Source: Rhea pennata (Eukaryota > Chordata > Aves > Rheiformes > Rheidae). From it: a stretch of DNA of 64,000 nucleotides. Below are positions 49,791-63,894 of the stretch, piece after piece. The notes below the pieces were generated by a model that saw only the letters and a list, made by a program, of their open reading frames with translations, did no database searches and was not told the origin of the DNA. The translations under genes and the position numbers were made by a program. Numbering within the stretch: position 1 is the first letter of the stretch; every line of letters starts with the position of its first letter. The stretch covers positions 53,664,053 through 53,728,052 of the forward strand of contig NC_084702.1 in the NCBI RefSeq assembly GCF_028389875.1, in the 5' to 3' direction.

Positions 49791-52139
49791 CAGATGCTAG
49801 AAGAGGACCATTCTTTCACTGCAAACAAATGCCTTTGAAACCAAGGGTAAAATGTTTTACATCGAAGTAAAAACCTACAAGCATCTATTAAATACTGACT
49901 TAGCTGAAATGGCAAAGATATATGTGGTAGTTCTAAATGTAGCTCAAATGACAAGCTATGCGAAGGAACTTTGGGAGAGGAAGATTGGATTTGCCATTCA
50001 AAACTAGTTGAAATAGTGCACATGTATGTGAAATTTTTGAGTGTTTTAGTTACATTCTAAAGAACTTCATCTTAACTTGAAAAATATGGTTGTATGTTAA
50101 ATGTAGTTCTTTCTTTGTCCTCATTTGTGTGTTCATTGATGTATTTTCTTTCTCCGAAAAAATTCTTTTTTTTTAATTGCGCAGAATAGAGCATTGTTTG
50201 CATAATCAGTAGCTATTTGATAATTTGCTGTTTTCTTGTCCTTTGGAATATACCATATGGCTTACTTGCTGTTTCATAAGACTAATGTTCCTAGAGGAGG
50301 AATATATAGTTTCTTTGATACCCATCACCATGATATCTGAGTTTCACAAACACTTAAAAGTACGTGTCCAGCCACTCCTCTCTGCCAGTAAATGCCTGTA
50401 AGACACAGAAAGGTGAAAGAAAAAAATATTCACTGATTATTGGGTGCTTAGTTTCAGATAGATAGGTCTTAGGGGGTTTTGAGCATTTTATTAACCACTA
50501 ATATTTGTGTCCAACTTCCACAGTCTCTTGTACCATTGATTCTTAGAATGAGTTATGTTACCAAGTTGGGTGTCTGGAAGATAAGAACACAAAACAACTC
50601 ATCCTGTGTGCAAAGTTTGTCTTAATTGTTTTGCCTGCTGTACAGAGCAATCCTGTGGCCTGTGCAGAGACAGGTATTTCCAAAACCAACCTGAAAATTA
50701 GATTCTATCTGTGACGCAGCACCCTGTCTCCTGGAGCCTGCTGTCTCGCCCAGGTGATGCCATTCACCTGGTGCAGCGGGCGGCTGCTGCCTCAGTCCAT
50801 GTCCTCTGCAGCAGAACTGTGATTCATTCCGGAGAAAGATGGAAACAAAGTGTTCGGTGAGCTATAGAACTAATGAAGTCTGCTTTCCCAGGCATTTATA
50901 TTTTTAAGCTCATGCTGCAGTGTTTTTGTAAAAGCAAACAGCTGAAGCAACTGGTAGAAACATCATAGCTCTGAGACTGCTATCCCTCTGTCCGATATTC
51001 TTGAAATTACTTAATGAACTCAGAAAGTTATCACGGGTGTGTTTAGGCGCGCACACACTCTCACACACAGCATGACCTCGTAAGCTTACTTTCCTTAGGG
51101 AATGAGACTGAAAATGTGTGATCGTATGATTCAGGATAGTATTGTGATTGGGCAGAGCCATGTAATGGTGATCATTCGACGAACCTGTCGGATGCAGGAA
51201 AGGGCATGCTCCTGTGCGGTGCAGCATGCTGCTCTTTGTGCAGGCAATTAAAAGCTGCTAAAAATGGTTACCTTTAGACTCTTCTGCAAAAATGTCCTTG
51301 GGCATCAGAAGGAATACAGCTCGTCTTTCTCTCTGAATATTTTGTAGCTACAGCTTCAAGCCTCCTCAGATACGTTGTTCGGGGTTTGGGCCACCTGATT
51401 ACTGTTCTTGCTCTGTTGGCTTATGAAGGGACCAGAAGGAATGCTGTCCAGGCTGAGCTGAAGCTGAACTTCATCCGTTCGTCAGTCTCTTCTGATGTCT
51501 GCTCAGCTGAGCCATAGACTCTCAAGCACCAGTTGTTTCAATGTCAGTAGTTGTCAGGTAATAAATAGCTGTTGTTTCAGCTACTAAGAGAGGATTTTTC
51601 TCACAGGGCAACAAACACATTAATTCAGAAACTGGAGATGACCTCCACACTTCTTTAGGCTTTAGGATATTTCTGTCTCTAGTCCCAAGAAGATAGCAAG
51701 TGAGAATATGAGATCTCTCCAAGTGAGTATTTCTTGCCTTGCTGGACATGGAAAACAAAATTTTAGTGCATGTTCCTTTCTAACACATTAAAAGGTTGCA
51801 GTAATCAAGACCATAACACCTTATTTTTCTTTAATTTCTGCTTCCTTCAAATTCTTTGTTTTCTCAGGAAATTTTTGTCATGGGTCTTACACCCCCCCCC
51901 CCAAAAAAAAAAAAAAAAAAAAAAAAAAACACTATTATTCTCATTGCTTGCCTCTGGACTCTTCAGTTTTTCTCTGTCTTATTATTATGATATCTGGATC
52001 AAAACATAGAACAGAAGGAATTAATTGCCTCTTCTTTAATATAATATATAATACTTGGATTTTATATATAAAACATTACTGCTAATACTTCCTAAAACAT
52101 TTTCCTTTTTTTCCTTTTTTCCCCTCCCAACAAAACTAT
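49791..52139. other. SSBP2 intron 1 sequence; one GC-richer patch
   Basis: Ordinary intron with a GC-richer patch at 50701-50840 that contains CAGGTG (50751-50756) and CACCTG (50765-50770) E-boxes facing each other. It could be an enhancer; the sequence alone does not show it. Confidence 0.45.
51892..51929 (+). repeat. (C)11(A)27 compound homopolymer
   Basis: Eleven C directly followed by twenty-seven A, with no interruption. Intronic. Confidence 0.95.
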
Positions 52140-52400
52140 CCATTTTGCAATCCACATGCCCTCCAGGTTCTTTTTCATAATACTGCTGCCTAGCCAATTA
52201 TTCCCCATTTCATATTTGTGCACTTGGTTTCTTATTCCTGAGCATAGTACTTTACATTTATCTGTACTGAATTTTCTCTTATTAACTTTCCTACTCTGTT
52301 CTTTTCTCCAAAAGGCCTTAAAATCTTTCCCAACTTGTCATCCACAGTTTTTTATATTTTTACATCCAACTCATTAATGAAAGTCTTTTAATGGAATTGG
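52140..52400 (-). mobile_element. CR1 LINE fragment, 3' part of ORF2, inside SSBP2 intron 1
   Basis: Read on the minus strand, 52363-52382 gives FINELD (the FINDLD block), followed by a decayed ADDTKLG block (DDKLG) and then STDKCKVLC near 52245-52275, which corresponds to the CR1 block before the C-terminus. The fragment is antisense to SSBP2, short and heavily mutated. A minus-strand frame across 52388-52597 may or may not be part of it. Confidence 0.65.
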
Positions 52401-54150
52401 TTCAGGATAGCAAGAGCCTTCTTGAAATGTTCTCTCACTTGTAGTAACACACTGATAAAGATTCTTTGATTATTTTGTGAAGCTACTATACACCATTTTT
52501 TCATGTCATGAAGACTGTATCCTTTGCTTCTGTAATTGTCAGGTGGTAAGTTAAGAATCAAAACTCTTACATCTTGTTTTTTTAAATATCTATTCACTTA
52601 TTCCTTCTTACCGTTATGCAGTTACTCTTGCAGATAAAGAAACAAAACTGAGTTGGCAGATTTTTTTTTTCTTGACAGATACATGTTCACTCTTTCTTAA
52701 CTTTGTATTCTAACTGTTCATAAATTTGTTTCTGGAAGTGTTTTCTGTATATATTTTTGAAAGTAAAATTGATGTCTGCAGTAACTTTTATTTTTATATG
52801 TGCTATGGCATGTTAAGATTTTTGTTTGTCTTTTTGTTTTCCCCAGTAGCTGACTAACATAGTATGTGTAAAAAGCCTCTGGAATAGGGACTCAAAATTG
52901 TGATGCTTCCTACAAAATTGTGACGTTTCCTATGTGAGTGCTCTGAGAACTGAACAGAGAAGTTGGGCAGCTCATTTCTGTTCCTCTATCTAAATCTTAC
53001 TTTTTATCTCTGTACAATGGCAGAGCTTTACCGTACACCATTGTAGCTAAAGCGTAGTCCTGGAACATGGGAGGTGAGTTTCAATTTATTGATGTGAAGT
53101 GGGAAGTAAATTCAGATCTTTTTCTTTTTCTTTTTTTTTTCTCTCCTGAGGAAGTGGCCTAACATCTAGGCTGTTGTATAACAGTGTGAAACAAATCTCA
53201 TTGCTCTTTTAGCAGCTGCAGTCTTGTTCCCCTGATGCGTTTCAGCGAAGCTTGGAGTGTGTGGGATTAGGCCCGGCAGGGCAGTTAGGGGCAGCATTTC
53301 TCAAACTCTGTATTCCATATAGCTTACGCAGGAGAAGGGTGCCAGGCTCCAGAAAACAGACAACTACACGTGCCAGCTGGGCAAAAAGGAGGAAAATTTT
53401 AGGCTCATTGCTTGCCTAATCATGGTTATATACATAGCTTAATTTGTCAAAGCACTATTCAAGTCCCTCTTTATGACTGGCCCTTCCAGATTCTTTCTCT
53501 ACGTAGCATTTGCCACTATTCCCTATACACAGAATGACCTGAGCCTTCCAGCGTACCAAGTTTTCCAGTCCTCTAGACCCAATCTTTCACACTGCTTTGA
53601 CATCCACTTCAATTCTCATTTTTAGGAAGATCTGTGATTTGTGATAATAGAGCCAAAATATAAAGGAATATAACTTCTGTTGTCCATTTATTTTCTGTAT
53701 CTCCTTTAAAAGGGCTTCCTTAGAAGTTTACCTCAGAACAGGTGTATTGGGGTTTTTTTTGTTTGTGTGTGTTTTGTTTTGCTTTACTTTGGACCAGCCT
53801 GTGAAAGTCAAGGGGATACTTTTTTCCTCTTCTCTCATTTCCTCTGCAATTAGTAAAATATCAATTTGTAAAACTTCACATGTCAGAAATCAAAGCTCTG
53901 ATACCGGGTTTAGTTTGTCAGCTTAGTTGTGCCAGCTGCCTAGATTGCCAATGAAAGTGCTGGTTGGCTACTTTGTTTCTTTCCTAGCTCCCATTTCTGA
54001 AGAAAAAAACATTTCTGTGAAAGAGATTATTTCAATCTTGAAGAAGAAATTAATGTAATGCGAAGAAAATATTGATTACACAGTATCCTGTATTTTGTAT
54101 TCACTTTCATTTTACTTGTAATGCCTCTTACTTTTGGGAGTGAGTTTTAC

Positions 54151-54179
54151 TTTTTTTTTTTTTTTTTTTTTTAAAAAAA
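54151..54179 (+). repeat. (T)22(A)7 tract
   Basis: Run of 22 T followed by 7 A in intron 1; on the minus strand this is an A-rich tail-like tract. Confidence 0.95.
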
Positions 54180-56216
54180 GTCTCTTAGTTTTCTAGAAAG
54201 GGCCCAGTGTTTTGAAAATATAGTAAGTAGTATTTTATCAGGTATATGCAAATCCCATGGTTGTGCATATAAAATTTGTTTTTTTCATATTGATATTGTA
54301 AATGCCTTTTTATTAGCAGATGCATTTTGAAATTCATCTAATGAGTTTGGAAAATGAACAATGTTTCATTGTTGGAATTAAGTATTTTTATTACTAGTTA
54401 GGGGAAGATAAGTATTATCTATACTGTTTGTTTTCTGTGATAATCAACCTAATGCTCATAAAAAGTGGCAGACTGTGTTAGTCTTGGAGCCTGTTTTTAT
54501 TGGTTTAAAAAAAAAAGTTACAGTAAAGTCAGTAGCAACCTCAGCTTGCCTGTGTTGTCACATTGGCACACCACAAGCTTTCTTTGGGAAGGTCTGTGCT
54601 TTCAGAAGAAAATATTTGAGTGCAGAAATGGACCTATAATTCCTTAATAAATATGTTGTTCTTGACAGTCTCAGGACAAAATGGATCATGTGGCTGACAA
54701 GCGGTTTGATTGTATCATAAATATTCAGTGATTTATGAAGCTGAAAGTAAAGATTCCACCCAATGCTAGTGCTACAAAAGTTGTGGTGCCTTATCAAATA
54801 TCTGTGATTATAATGGTAAGATTTGATAAACAACCCCCCATCCTCCAGTGCTTGCTAAATGCTAAGTATTTTGTTCACTGTTCTCCTCTCCCAAATGTCA
54901 AAGAATCAGGGACTAGTCATGGATAGCCCTGATTATTTCAGTTTAGGTCATCCTTTGATTTGAGATATGTGGGGGGAAGCTGATAAAAGCTATTTGTACA
55001 GCAGGGAGTATGGATGAGTTAATGAAATTACATCAGGTGTATCAGCAATAATGAGGCTCCTTTGCTGAATCCAAAGCTGTCTTAGAAGTGAAGGTTATGA
55101 CTCCCATTGACAATCTCTTGAACTGTTCAGCTCCTTTAATTGTTTATTATTAAAGCCCTCTTGAAACAGTATATATTGTTTAATCTGCCTTGAAATGTGA
55201 ATAGTAAGTCAAGGCCTTTGAGGAATATAGTGAAATGTTGTCTAATTCTACTGCATCCTCTGTAAGTACTTTTTAAAACGTGGCAAATTGTTGTTGAGTA
55301 GCTTGTTGTAGCGGCGTTCTTCAGTGACTGACAACAGAACTGCTGGTGCCTCCTGCAACTGTGGTGTAGTAGAGGAAACACTCCCTTCTGCTCTGCTCAG
55401 TTTTATAAATCAAAAAAACTTCTGTGATGATGCCAGTGTTAATTAAATATTTATAGAGTATTATACACAGAGAGGATGTTTTACAAACTTAAAGGCATAT
55501 TTCCTGTCCTGAGGAATTAAGTTTGTTTTTTCCTGTGTGTCATATGTATGTTGTAAAATAATACAAATAGAAGTTGATTTTTCTGGGCTGGAGTAGGAAA
55601 GGTGCTTTATCAACAAATAAACACAAAGTGGTGCATGCACACAGGACAGTTCATAAGAAAATACGAAGCTGGGAGGGATAAATGAATTCTTCAGATCAGA
55701 TGAACAGTCTGAGAAACTTGAAGATGTGCCTCTAGTAATGGTAATATGCTTGACAAGCAGATCTGAAAGGTGCAACACATTGGTGCTCTGACTTCTGTTG
55801 CAGCTACTCAAATTCAGTGTCGCTTTTAATTTTACTATCTGTACATCTAATTCTTCTTCACAGAAGAGAGATGTTTACACTTAGCCTAATATCTGTAGAA
55901 ATGTATGACAGCAAACATAGTTATACATGTTTTAAGTTGTATTTAGAAACAGGAGACTAATGCAACAAAAACAGAAGACAGCTGTATCTCATGCTTTGAA
56001 GGTACATGACATAATTTGTCTAAGTACAATTGGGAAACCTACAAGGAAAGAATGAAAATAGATTTTGATTTCATAGGAATTCTTAAAGAGATGTTTTAAA
56101 AACATCAGGCTGGAATATTGGATGTATCTATATTCATTTTTAATTCTAGCCATTGAGAAAGTTATTTTTGTTCCAAATATTCCCTGAACAGCCTCATAAG
56201 TCTATAATCAATTATT

Positions 56217-56230
56217 AAAAAAAAAAAAAA
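56217..56230 (+). repeat. (A)14 tract
   Basis: Run of 14 A in intron 1. Confidence 0.9.
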
Positions 56231-57702
56231 GATTCAAACAAGTTTTGTTGTCATAAAGCCATGATTATTTTTCCCCTATAAAATCACATATCTGGATTGA
56301 GCACATTTCTCTTACTACTCTTCAGTAAAATGCTTAAAATACCTGAAAGAGTTGAAAAAGGACTCTGTAGTTTTAATATTTAGACTGCAAGCCAAACAAA
56401 TGATTTTTGAAGATATATGGACATACATTTTCAATGTACCTGTTCCATATTCTGTGCTACCATACAAACACTTTTGAGAAGGAACATTTGCCAAAAACTG
56501 CAGGCTGCAGTAGTGACTGCCGTAAGAGTCACATCCATGCAGTAGCTACAGACTTGTTTCTCCCTCTTTATACCACATCTTGATCTTCAGTAGCCGGATC
56601 TGGTGTAACAGACAAGTTCTGAAACATCATTCACCGCCAAAAATATTTTTCGTACTTTTTTTGGGACAGCCAGCTTTACATGCATAGTGTAGGTTAACAG
56701 TTATCCAATGTTTAAGGAACTATACTTGTAAGAATCTTCATTTTCATATCTGAAGTACTCAAAACACTCATAATACTTAGAGTTGAATATCCATACAAAA
56801 ACATTCTGGTATGGTCATAAGTTTTGAAACAAATTGGGATTGTGCATGCAGAAGCTGAAGTTGCACTTACTTTCTGCTCTCCTGATGCTAGTTCTGTAGT
56901 GGTTTTATTTTTATTTTTTCTCACTGTATGATATGCCATTGTGGCCTTGCCACATTCATGTAATGATTAAAAAGTAGAGTGGACAAAACAAAAGAGAAGG
57001 TAGGGCAAAATGAACTTTTTGTTAATGCAAGAATAAGGATGATGAAAAACGCAGCTAAGAGGATCCACTTAGGAAAGATTTTTGGTATGGTTTCTTTTTA
57101 ATTTTTCTTTTATATAGTATATACAATTTATACACAATACAAAATTAAAGAGGAGCTCTTATGTTGTTATGGAGAAAAGCTTTGATTCTAAAATGGCTAG
57201 TGTACTTACTCAGATGAAAACACTCTTCTGTTTAGCACGAATATTTTGAAAGTGGTTTAAATTCTCATTAATTCAGGATACAAATAGACCACTAATCAAG
57301 GAAAAGGAAGGGAAATTTAACCTCTAACAGTGCTGTATATGCTATGGGTTTTCTAATACCTTATTCTAAAGCATTCAAGAGGGAGGGATCCAAGAGGAGC
57401 ATCCAAGAAAGCAGATTGGAGAGGCCAATTGTATCATTCCACAAATTCCTATGTATTCTATAGCATCAAACTGGGAATATTTTTATATTCATTCTGCCTT
57501 TGTGATTTCCCTATTGATTTCAGCTAAACTTAAAACCAGTTCTGGACAGCCACTTTTTATGGTGGCCATGACTTCCTTGGAATTTCAGTTTTTCAAATAA
57601 AAGAGCATATTTAAAGAATTAACATTATTGAAGAAGGATGACCATTGGTTTCTCTCAGTCTGAAAGAGAATTTACTATTTTTCCATTCTCTAGTGTGTGC
57701 GG

Positions 57703-57740
57703 GCGTATGTGGGTATATGTCTACACCTATTTAAACTGAG
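57703..57740. repeat. Inverted terminal fragment of GTGTAGACATACCC-type repeat
   Basis: GGGTATATGTCTACACCTA is the complement of the terminal motif seen at 11715 and 15240, with one extra AT pair. It lies in SSBP2 intron 1. Confidence 0.35.
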
Positions 57741-60700
57741 AAGGCAGGGTTAATATTCTCTTTGTCCTCAAAGGAGGCAACTGGATGTTAACTGCACGTA
57801 CTGAATCACAGAAGTAGGTTGATTAAAAAGCTTGTTTGACTCAAGTAGAAAATAAATTAAAAGAGGCATTTTCATGGTTAATAGACTAACTCTTGATTCA
57901 CTTTCTAGCTTATTTGGTTGCACCCCTGCTCTCTGGTCAGTCCCCTGGGAGGGAACTGTGAAATTTACTGCTTTGTACCTATGGCCTGGAGCTGGTCTCT
58001 TGTGGAATAACTGCAATTACCTCACCAGGGCTGGCTTTATATTCAGCACCTGTGATTTACTTCTCTTTGGAGCAATGACAGGAGCAACATCAACAAAAGA
58101 ACTTCTTAAAGCGAAGTATTTGTTTAGCGCAAAAACAATTTGAAAGTAAGTATCTGAAAAGAACAAAAGCTGTCTTTATATGTAATTTTTCTGCCTAGGA
58201 ATTTACAGCTCCCCTGATGTTTGTCTGGTAAAACAAGCTTCTGATTCTTCCAAAAAGCCTCCATCAGTGTGTCTCCCTGGATAGCCCTTGGCAATTGACA
58301 CAAGCCTATCCTAAGAAGGTGTAGTTTGTGCTTTCCCTTTGGTAGCCCAATTGATCTGAAGAAGCTTTTGTGCCCCAAAGGTTTATCCTTTTTCCCCCCC
58401 CACCCCCGTCAGCTCTATTGATTTGGTCTAGTGAATGATACTATTTCTTACAGATTTGGCCTCACAGTATCCATAAACCATCAGGTCTGAAACAGTCTGG
58501 CAGCTGTGATCTAGAACAGCACATTTTGTTCATAAGAGAATTTCAAAATCCAATTCCTTGATTTAGATTAATTCTGAAAGCAAGATTAAGTAAAGGATTA
58601 AGATGACTACTTAGTGCTGGTTCATTTTCTTACCTGCTGTTCATCTCCTAGCTGAATTGTTGGCAGGTAGATTACAAACATTGTATATGTATATGTTGAC
58701 TTGTTTGCAAACTTTATTACAGCTATTTTGTAAAAAGCATCTATGGCATAGTATTTTGTGTATGGTAGAATTTCTTTAAATAAGGATACAGAACTGCTTT
58801 GGGAAAGATGTGCTTGATGTGTTGGATGCAAGAAATTGGGTCATGTGAATGAAACAGAACTTGCACTTGTAAACTAGCAGCAGATCTTTTAGTTCAAACA
58901 AACAAACCTCCACCCCTCAAAAATTTAAAATACAACAGTGATACATTTTTATAGACTTGGTAGAAAACTATAAACATCGAAATATCACAGATAGAGATGA
59001 TCTGGCTCGTCCTTGTGGAACATTCCTATGTTCTGCTTTTAGGAATAATACATAAACTGCCTTAGGTATCAAGGTAGTCTTTGAACCCTGTTGACTCCAA
59101 AATCTTATGGATGTAAGCACCATAAGATAAAGATGCTCTGGACTCCACACTTATTTATGATGTGTCTGGCTACTCAGAGGTGCTCCTTGAACCACTTCCT
59201 TTTCCCTCAACCTGCTATTTTGTGTAGAGAATTTTCTAACATTTGTTCTGCTCGAATTTTTTTGTTCAAAACATAAGAGCCAGAAATTGGCTCTATAAAT
59301 TGGTAGACAAGATCATAACATTCAGTTACTTGATTTAACCCGTGTCACTCCCTGACATTCCTCCAATAAAGTTATCTAGGTGTCATTACCTAATAGTTTA
59401 GATTTTTTTTTCTTAACTTTCATAAGTTAAGTTTCATATTCAGTAAATAGTAGTTTTTCAAAGCCAAATGTGATCTTAATATTTAAAATTTGTTATTTAG
59501 AGTCCAATAATGCTACTGCCTGAAATATTTGTATGTTTTTTAGTGGCAGAATTATTCTTTATAATTTTTTTAATGTCGTTCAGTCATTCATAAAGTTAAG
59601 TAAATTTCAGCTATCTCTTGGGCATTTGTATGAGTAACTAATGTTTAACTACAGCATCTACAGGAGTTCAGTAGAATTGTAATAGTGTCTCTGTGAATTG
59701 TGAAGTCTTTCCAGGTAAGAGAAGCCATTAGTATGCATAAACATTCTCCACTTCTGTCAGATGCGGCATAGAAGGAAATATATGAGATGGTTCTAAGAAA
59801 TTCATACCTGTTTGAGTGTCACTCTAACGTAGTATGATCCAGTATGGTGTACAAATTTCAAATAGGTAATTAAAGGTGATAAAGCATAGCATTATGTGCT
59901 TTAGCAACATTGTTTCTTTTTATGCAGTTGATTTAGCATTGTAAGAATTTTCCTTTCAAAATGAGGTAATGTGGTATTTTTGAACCGTAGTTTACTTTCT
60001 AAGTTAGTGGTCCTAAAGCATTGTGGTCACTGTATTTATTTGGTAGTTGCAGCCATTGACATGACCACATTTTGCTGGCCTTCTTTATTTTTCTGAGTAC
60101 AAAAGGCAGTTAAATGTATGTAGATTCTGCTTGCATTTCAGTACTCAACCTGCTCACAAAAATGAAGCAAACTGAATGCTGTGCATGTGCATACCTGCAG
60201 ACCAAAGCAAAGCTGGCTGATCTAATTTTGGATTTGCTCATTTGACTGCATCATGCTAAGTTTGAAAAATAGGTAAGAAATAAGGCATACAGTCCAGATC
60301 TGGGAATCTTGTTGGCTGGGAGATTGATTTTGGATCAGAACCAGTGGAAGAAAATATTTATAGCCTTTCAATCCCTCCAGTAGCTGCAATAGCTTTCTAG
60401 AGGAGCATCGCATTTAAGGGGAAAAGTTAACCTTGGCAGAAGGCTCCAGAGCAGAAAAGGAGCAATCATTTACTGAGTTTGATCATTTACTTTTCTCTGA
60501 AGACCTTCAAACTCCACAGGTCATACTCCAGGGCAAGAGTACTGTGTATATTACAAAACTGTTGTGCTAACTGTTTCAGATCTACGTGGTGGGCACAAAC
60601 AGTGTGTCTCGGTGGCGTAGGGAGAAGGGAAATGGTTTTTCTCCTCCCATCATGACTGCATTGTTGGGTTTCTGTCCCTGCCCCCCCACCCCTGGTTCCA

Positions 60701-61293
60701 GTGTGTACAGTATGTTGATAGGGGTGAGTCACCTCTTTTATTATGTTTTGAATACTTTCCTCTCAAATGTAGTTCATTTTCTGCAGAGAAAGGAAAGAAT
60801 TTATGCTGTCCTGGTTCCTTATTTCTATCAGAGCTCTGTTAACAACTTCCAGCTGAGGGAGTTCTTGATATTTTTAGCCTGAGATATTTAGATATTTTAG
60901 TCTCTTTACATGTTTTTCCCCTGATATATATTAACTGGGGGAAGAAATGGCTCTTGTTAGTTAATATATTCATGACCATGCTTGCCAAAGTGCTCATACT
61001 TATTCCCAGGGATCTAAACGCTTCAAAATTTGGGGGGAAATTTGGGTCCTGGTCTAAAGTATTTGAGTTAACCTCATTACTCCATTCTCTGGCTAATATT
61101 ACTTTAACTATGTTTTCACTCGATCTTCCTCTTTATTTTTAAGACATAGTGTTTAGTATTTAAAAAATCCATGTAATTGTTTTTTTGTTTAAAAAACACA
61201 TACTCTGATTAGAAGTGAATAAATTAAAAGCAGAAAACCATAACACGGGAACTCTTGTTTTTTAAAAGAAATTCTTTGACATTCTCTTTGTTT

Positions 61294-61306
61294 CCCCCCC
61301 CCCCCC
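61294..61306 (+). repeat. (C)13 tract
   Basis: Run of 13 C in intron 1. Confidence 0.9.
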
Positions 61307-62318
61307 AAGTATCTCTTGGGCAGCAAGATGGTCTGTCTTATTACTAATGTTACCGTTTTATTGGCTGCCTGGATTATTGTCTGATGTAGTTCTTTAATAT
61401 TCCAAATACTGAACTGCCAGCATCTTATATGCACAGTGTTTTCAAATGTCTGAATAAACTTACCATTTCATGAAATTTATGCGAATGTTACTTTAAAATA
61501 AAATGCTAAATATATTTCATATTCACTTTTTCCATTTAAGAGCCATTTAACTTGTTTAACCATAACTTTACAGATTTTATTATCTTTTCCTAATAAAGCT
61601 TCAGATCAAAGTTCAAAGAGTAGCTTTTTACTCTGGTGGGACTATTTCTGTGCATTAAAAATAATAATCTATTATTGTAATTTTGTTCAGATCATTGGAA
61701 CAATACCTTCATTAGGCAAATGATGTCTTTGAATTTCTTTGAGAACATTAACTTAAGTATAACCAATAGTAAGCTTAACAATAGTTTGTCTCATTGAAAT
61801 GTAGTGATTCCAGCAGATAATCTAGAGATCTCTCTCAAAGGGCTGAGGGGAAACAGGGAAATTACACTCAGTTTAAATGAGAATTAAATGGCATTTGCAG
61901 TGGGGTATAATTTGTCTATACTACCTCTTTCTTCATTATTCTCTCTAAGCTGTTTTATATATATATGATAATATATTACATTACTCTTTCTTACCCATAT
62001 CCATTTAGCTCTCTGATGCAATTCTGCAGATTGGGAGGTGACTTTGTGTCATCTATGCAGAACCTTTCCTTGGGTCCTCTGGTTGCCAGCCTGGTCTGTG
62101 GCATAAGTTAGAGCAGCTTGAAGGCTGCCAGCAACCACCAGGATATATCCTATTAATTGGGACCAGCTGGATACAAGTATGTATTGGCAAGTCTACAGCA
62201 GCTCTACACTACCCATTACAGCAGCTCTTCACCACCCAACTATTCCTTCAGGGAGCTTGAACCTTCCAGTAGTCGTTTGCAAAGCTGAATCTTTATAAAT
62301 CTGGCATCTAAAATAGTG

Positions 62319-62346
62319 TTTTATTTATTTATTTATTTATTTATTT
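62319..62346 (+). repeat. (TTTA)n microsatellite
   Basis: Six to seven TTTA units in tandem in intron 1. Confidence 0.95.
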
Positions 62347-63877
62347 GAAGACTCCTACTCCTCCCTGAGATTGAGTAACCACCATTCCCTATTTAGACAT
62401 AAATCTGTGTTTAGTTTTAAGGATCCAATTTAATAAATGTGCTCCAGTTTTTTGAAAGCATTTGTAAAAATGTTAATTTCTGTATTTGTTTAAGCACTGT
62501 GAAGATTTTTTCTTGATAACTGTAACCTTTTTGGAAACTTGCTATTCTACTGCTCTAAACTCAGGGGCCTTTTAATGACAAAGATTCCATGTTTTACCTC
62601 TAGATCTCAACGTTTTTTTGTGTATCTTTATTGAGAGATTCTGTATTCTGCTTTATAACAGTAATTTTAGGTGAGTTGTTTTTGTTTTGCATTGTCAGCC
62701 TCTCTGCTTCAAGGTGACTGATACTGCTGAGAAGCCCTAGAGCAAGCACGCTAGAACTTTATGTTTTCTGGTTTATGTTGGGGTTTCTCAGTGGGGCTGC
62801 CAGATTAACTTAATACTAATCTTGGGCTTCTTAACACTTAGAGTAAGAACAGTCAAAATTTGATAACGTTTAATTGTTTTGTAGCAGGATAATATAATCA
62901 CACTGTTAGCATCTTATTTGGGATTTTTTTTGGCTATTTTTCGTTCGCAAATCCAAACGTAATAAGGTGATTTACTTTGCAGAATGCATTTCCTTTGCAA
63001 GTTATTTTGAACTGCCATATGAGTAACAGAGAAGTAAACTGAGCAGCTGACATATTATTCTTTACCATTTGTACAACTAGTTTGTCCATTGGTCCTTCTT
63101 GAAAATGAAAAGCAGTAGAATAAAACATTTGGAGGAGAGGAAGGTGTTACATGGAAGCTGTATTTAGTGACTTCAGCTCAGTGTACAAAAAGCATGTATG
63201 TTTCCTAGACTTGTTTCAGTCATATTTTAGAGATCTCCTAATCTAGTACTGACCAGGCCAAATCTTGCTTTGCTTATGAGATCTGACAAGATCACAGTCC
63301 ACGTGATTTCATCTGTTGTATTCATGGAAGCCCTGGGGAGTGAAATAACTAGAGCAGGAACAAAGCTCTTCTTTCCTGCACAGCGCAGGGGAGCACGGTA
63401 GCAACTTGGCCACTAGAAAAATCAGCAGAACTAGATAGATATATAGATGTGTGTTTATGTGCGTATATTTATTTGTATGAAAGATGCAGTCACATACAAA
63501 CATTAACCTAACACATTAGCCTGTGTAGAACAGCTGGGAAATGGTCATCCTTTTGGTACAGTGCAGGTCAAAAACTGTACTGAGCTTTGGAAAAACAGAG
63601 TGCTCAGTAAAGCCAGTTGCTATCAAGTGTTTCGTGAAAATCTTCAGTTCCAGCTTTCTATACTTGAAATTCAGTCATGCTGTTGTAAAGTTAGCATCCA
63701 CACATAGAAAGTTTTTTATGTATGAAATGTAAAAAGCACTTTGGAGTACTAATCTCCTTTGTTATCTCCAGATGTGAGAGAATGCACATGAAAGAGAAGA
63801 GCAACAGCCTAAAGAGCTGCCATTTGGGTCTGAAAAGTGGGTTTGTTTGGGTTTTTTTTTGTTTGTTTTTTTAGAAA

Positions 63878-63894
63878 TCACACACACACACACA
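63878..63894 (+). repeat. (CA)n microsatellite
   Basis: Seven to eight CA units in intron 1, just after a T/GT-rich stretch (63851-63872). Confidence 0.85.
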
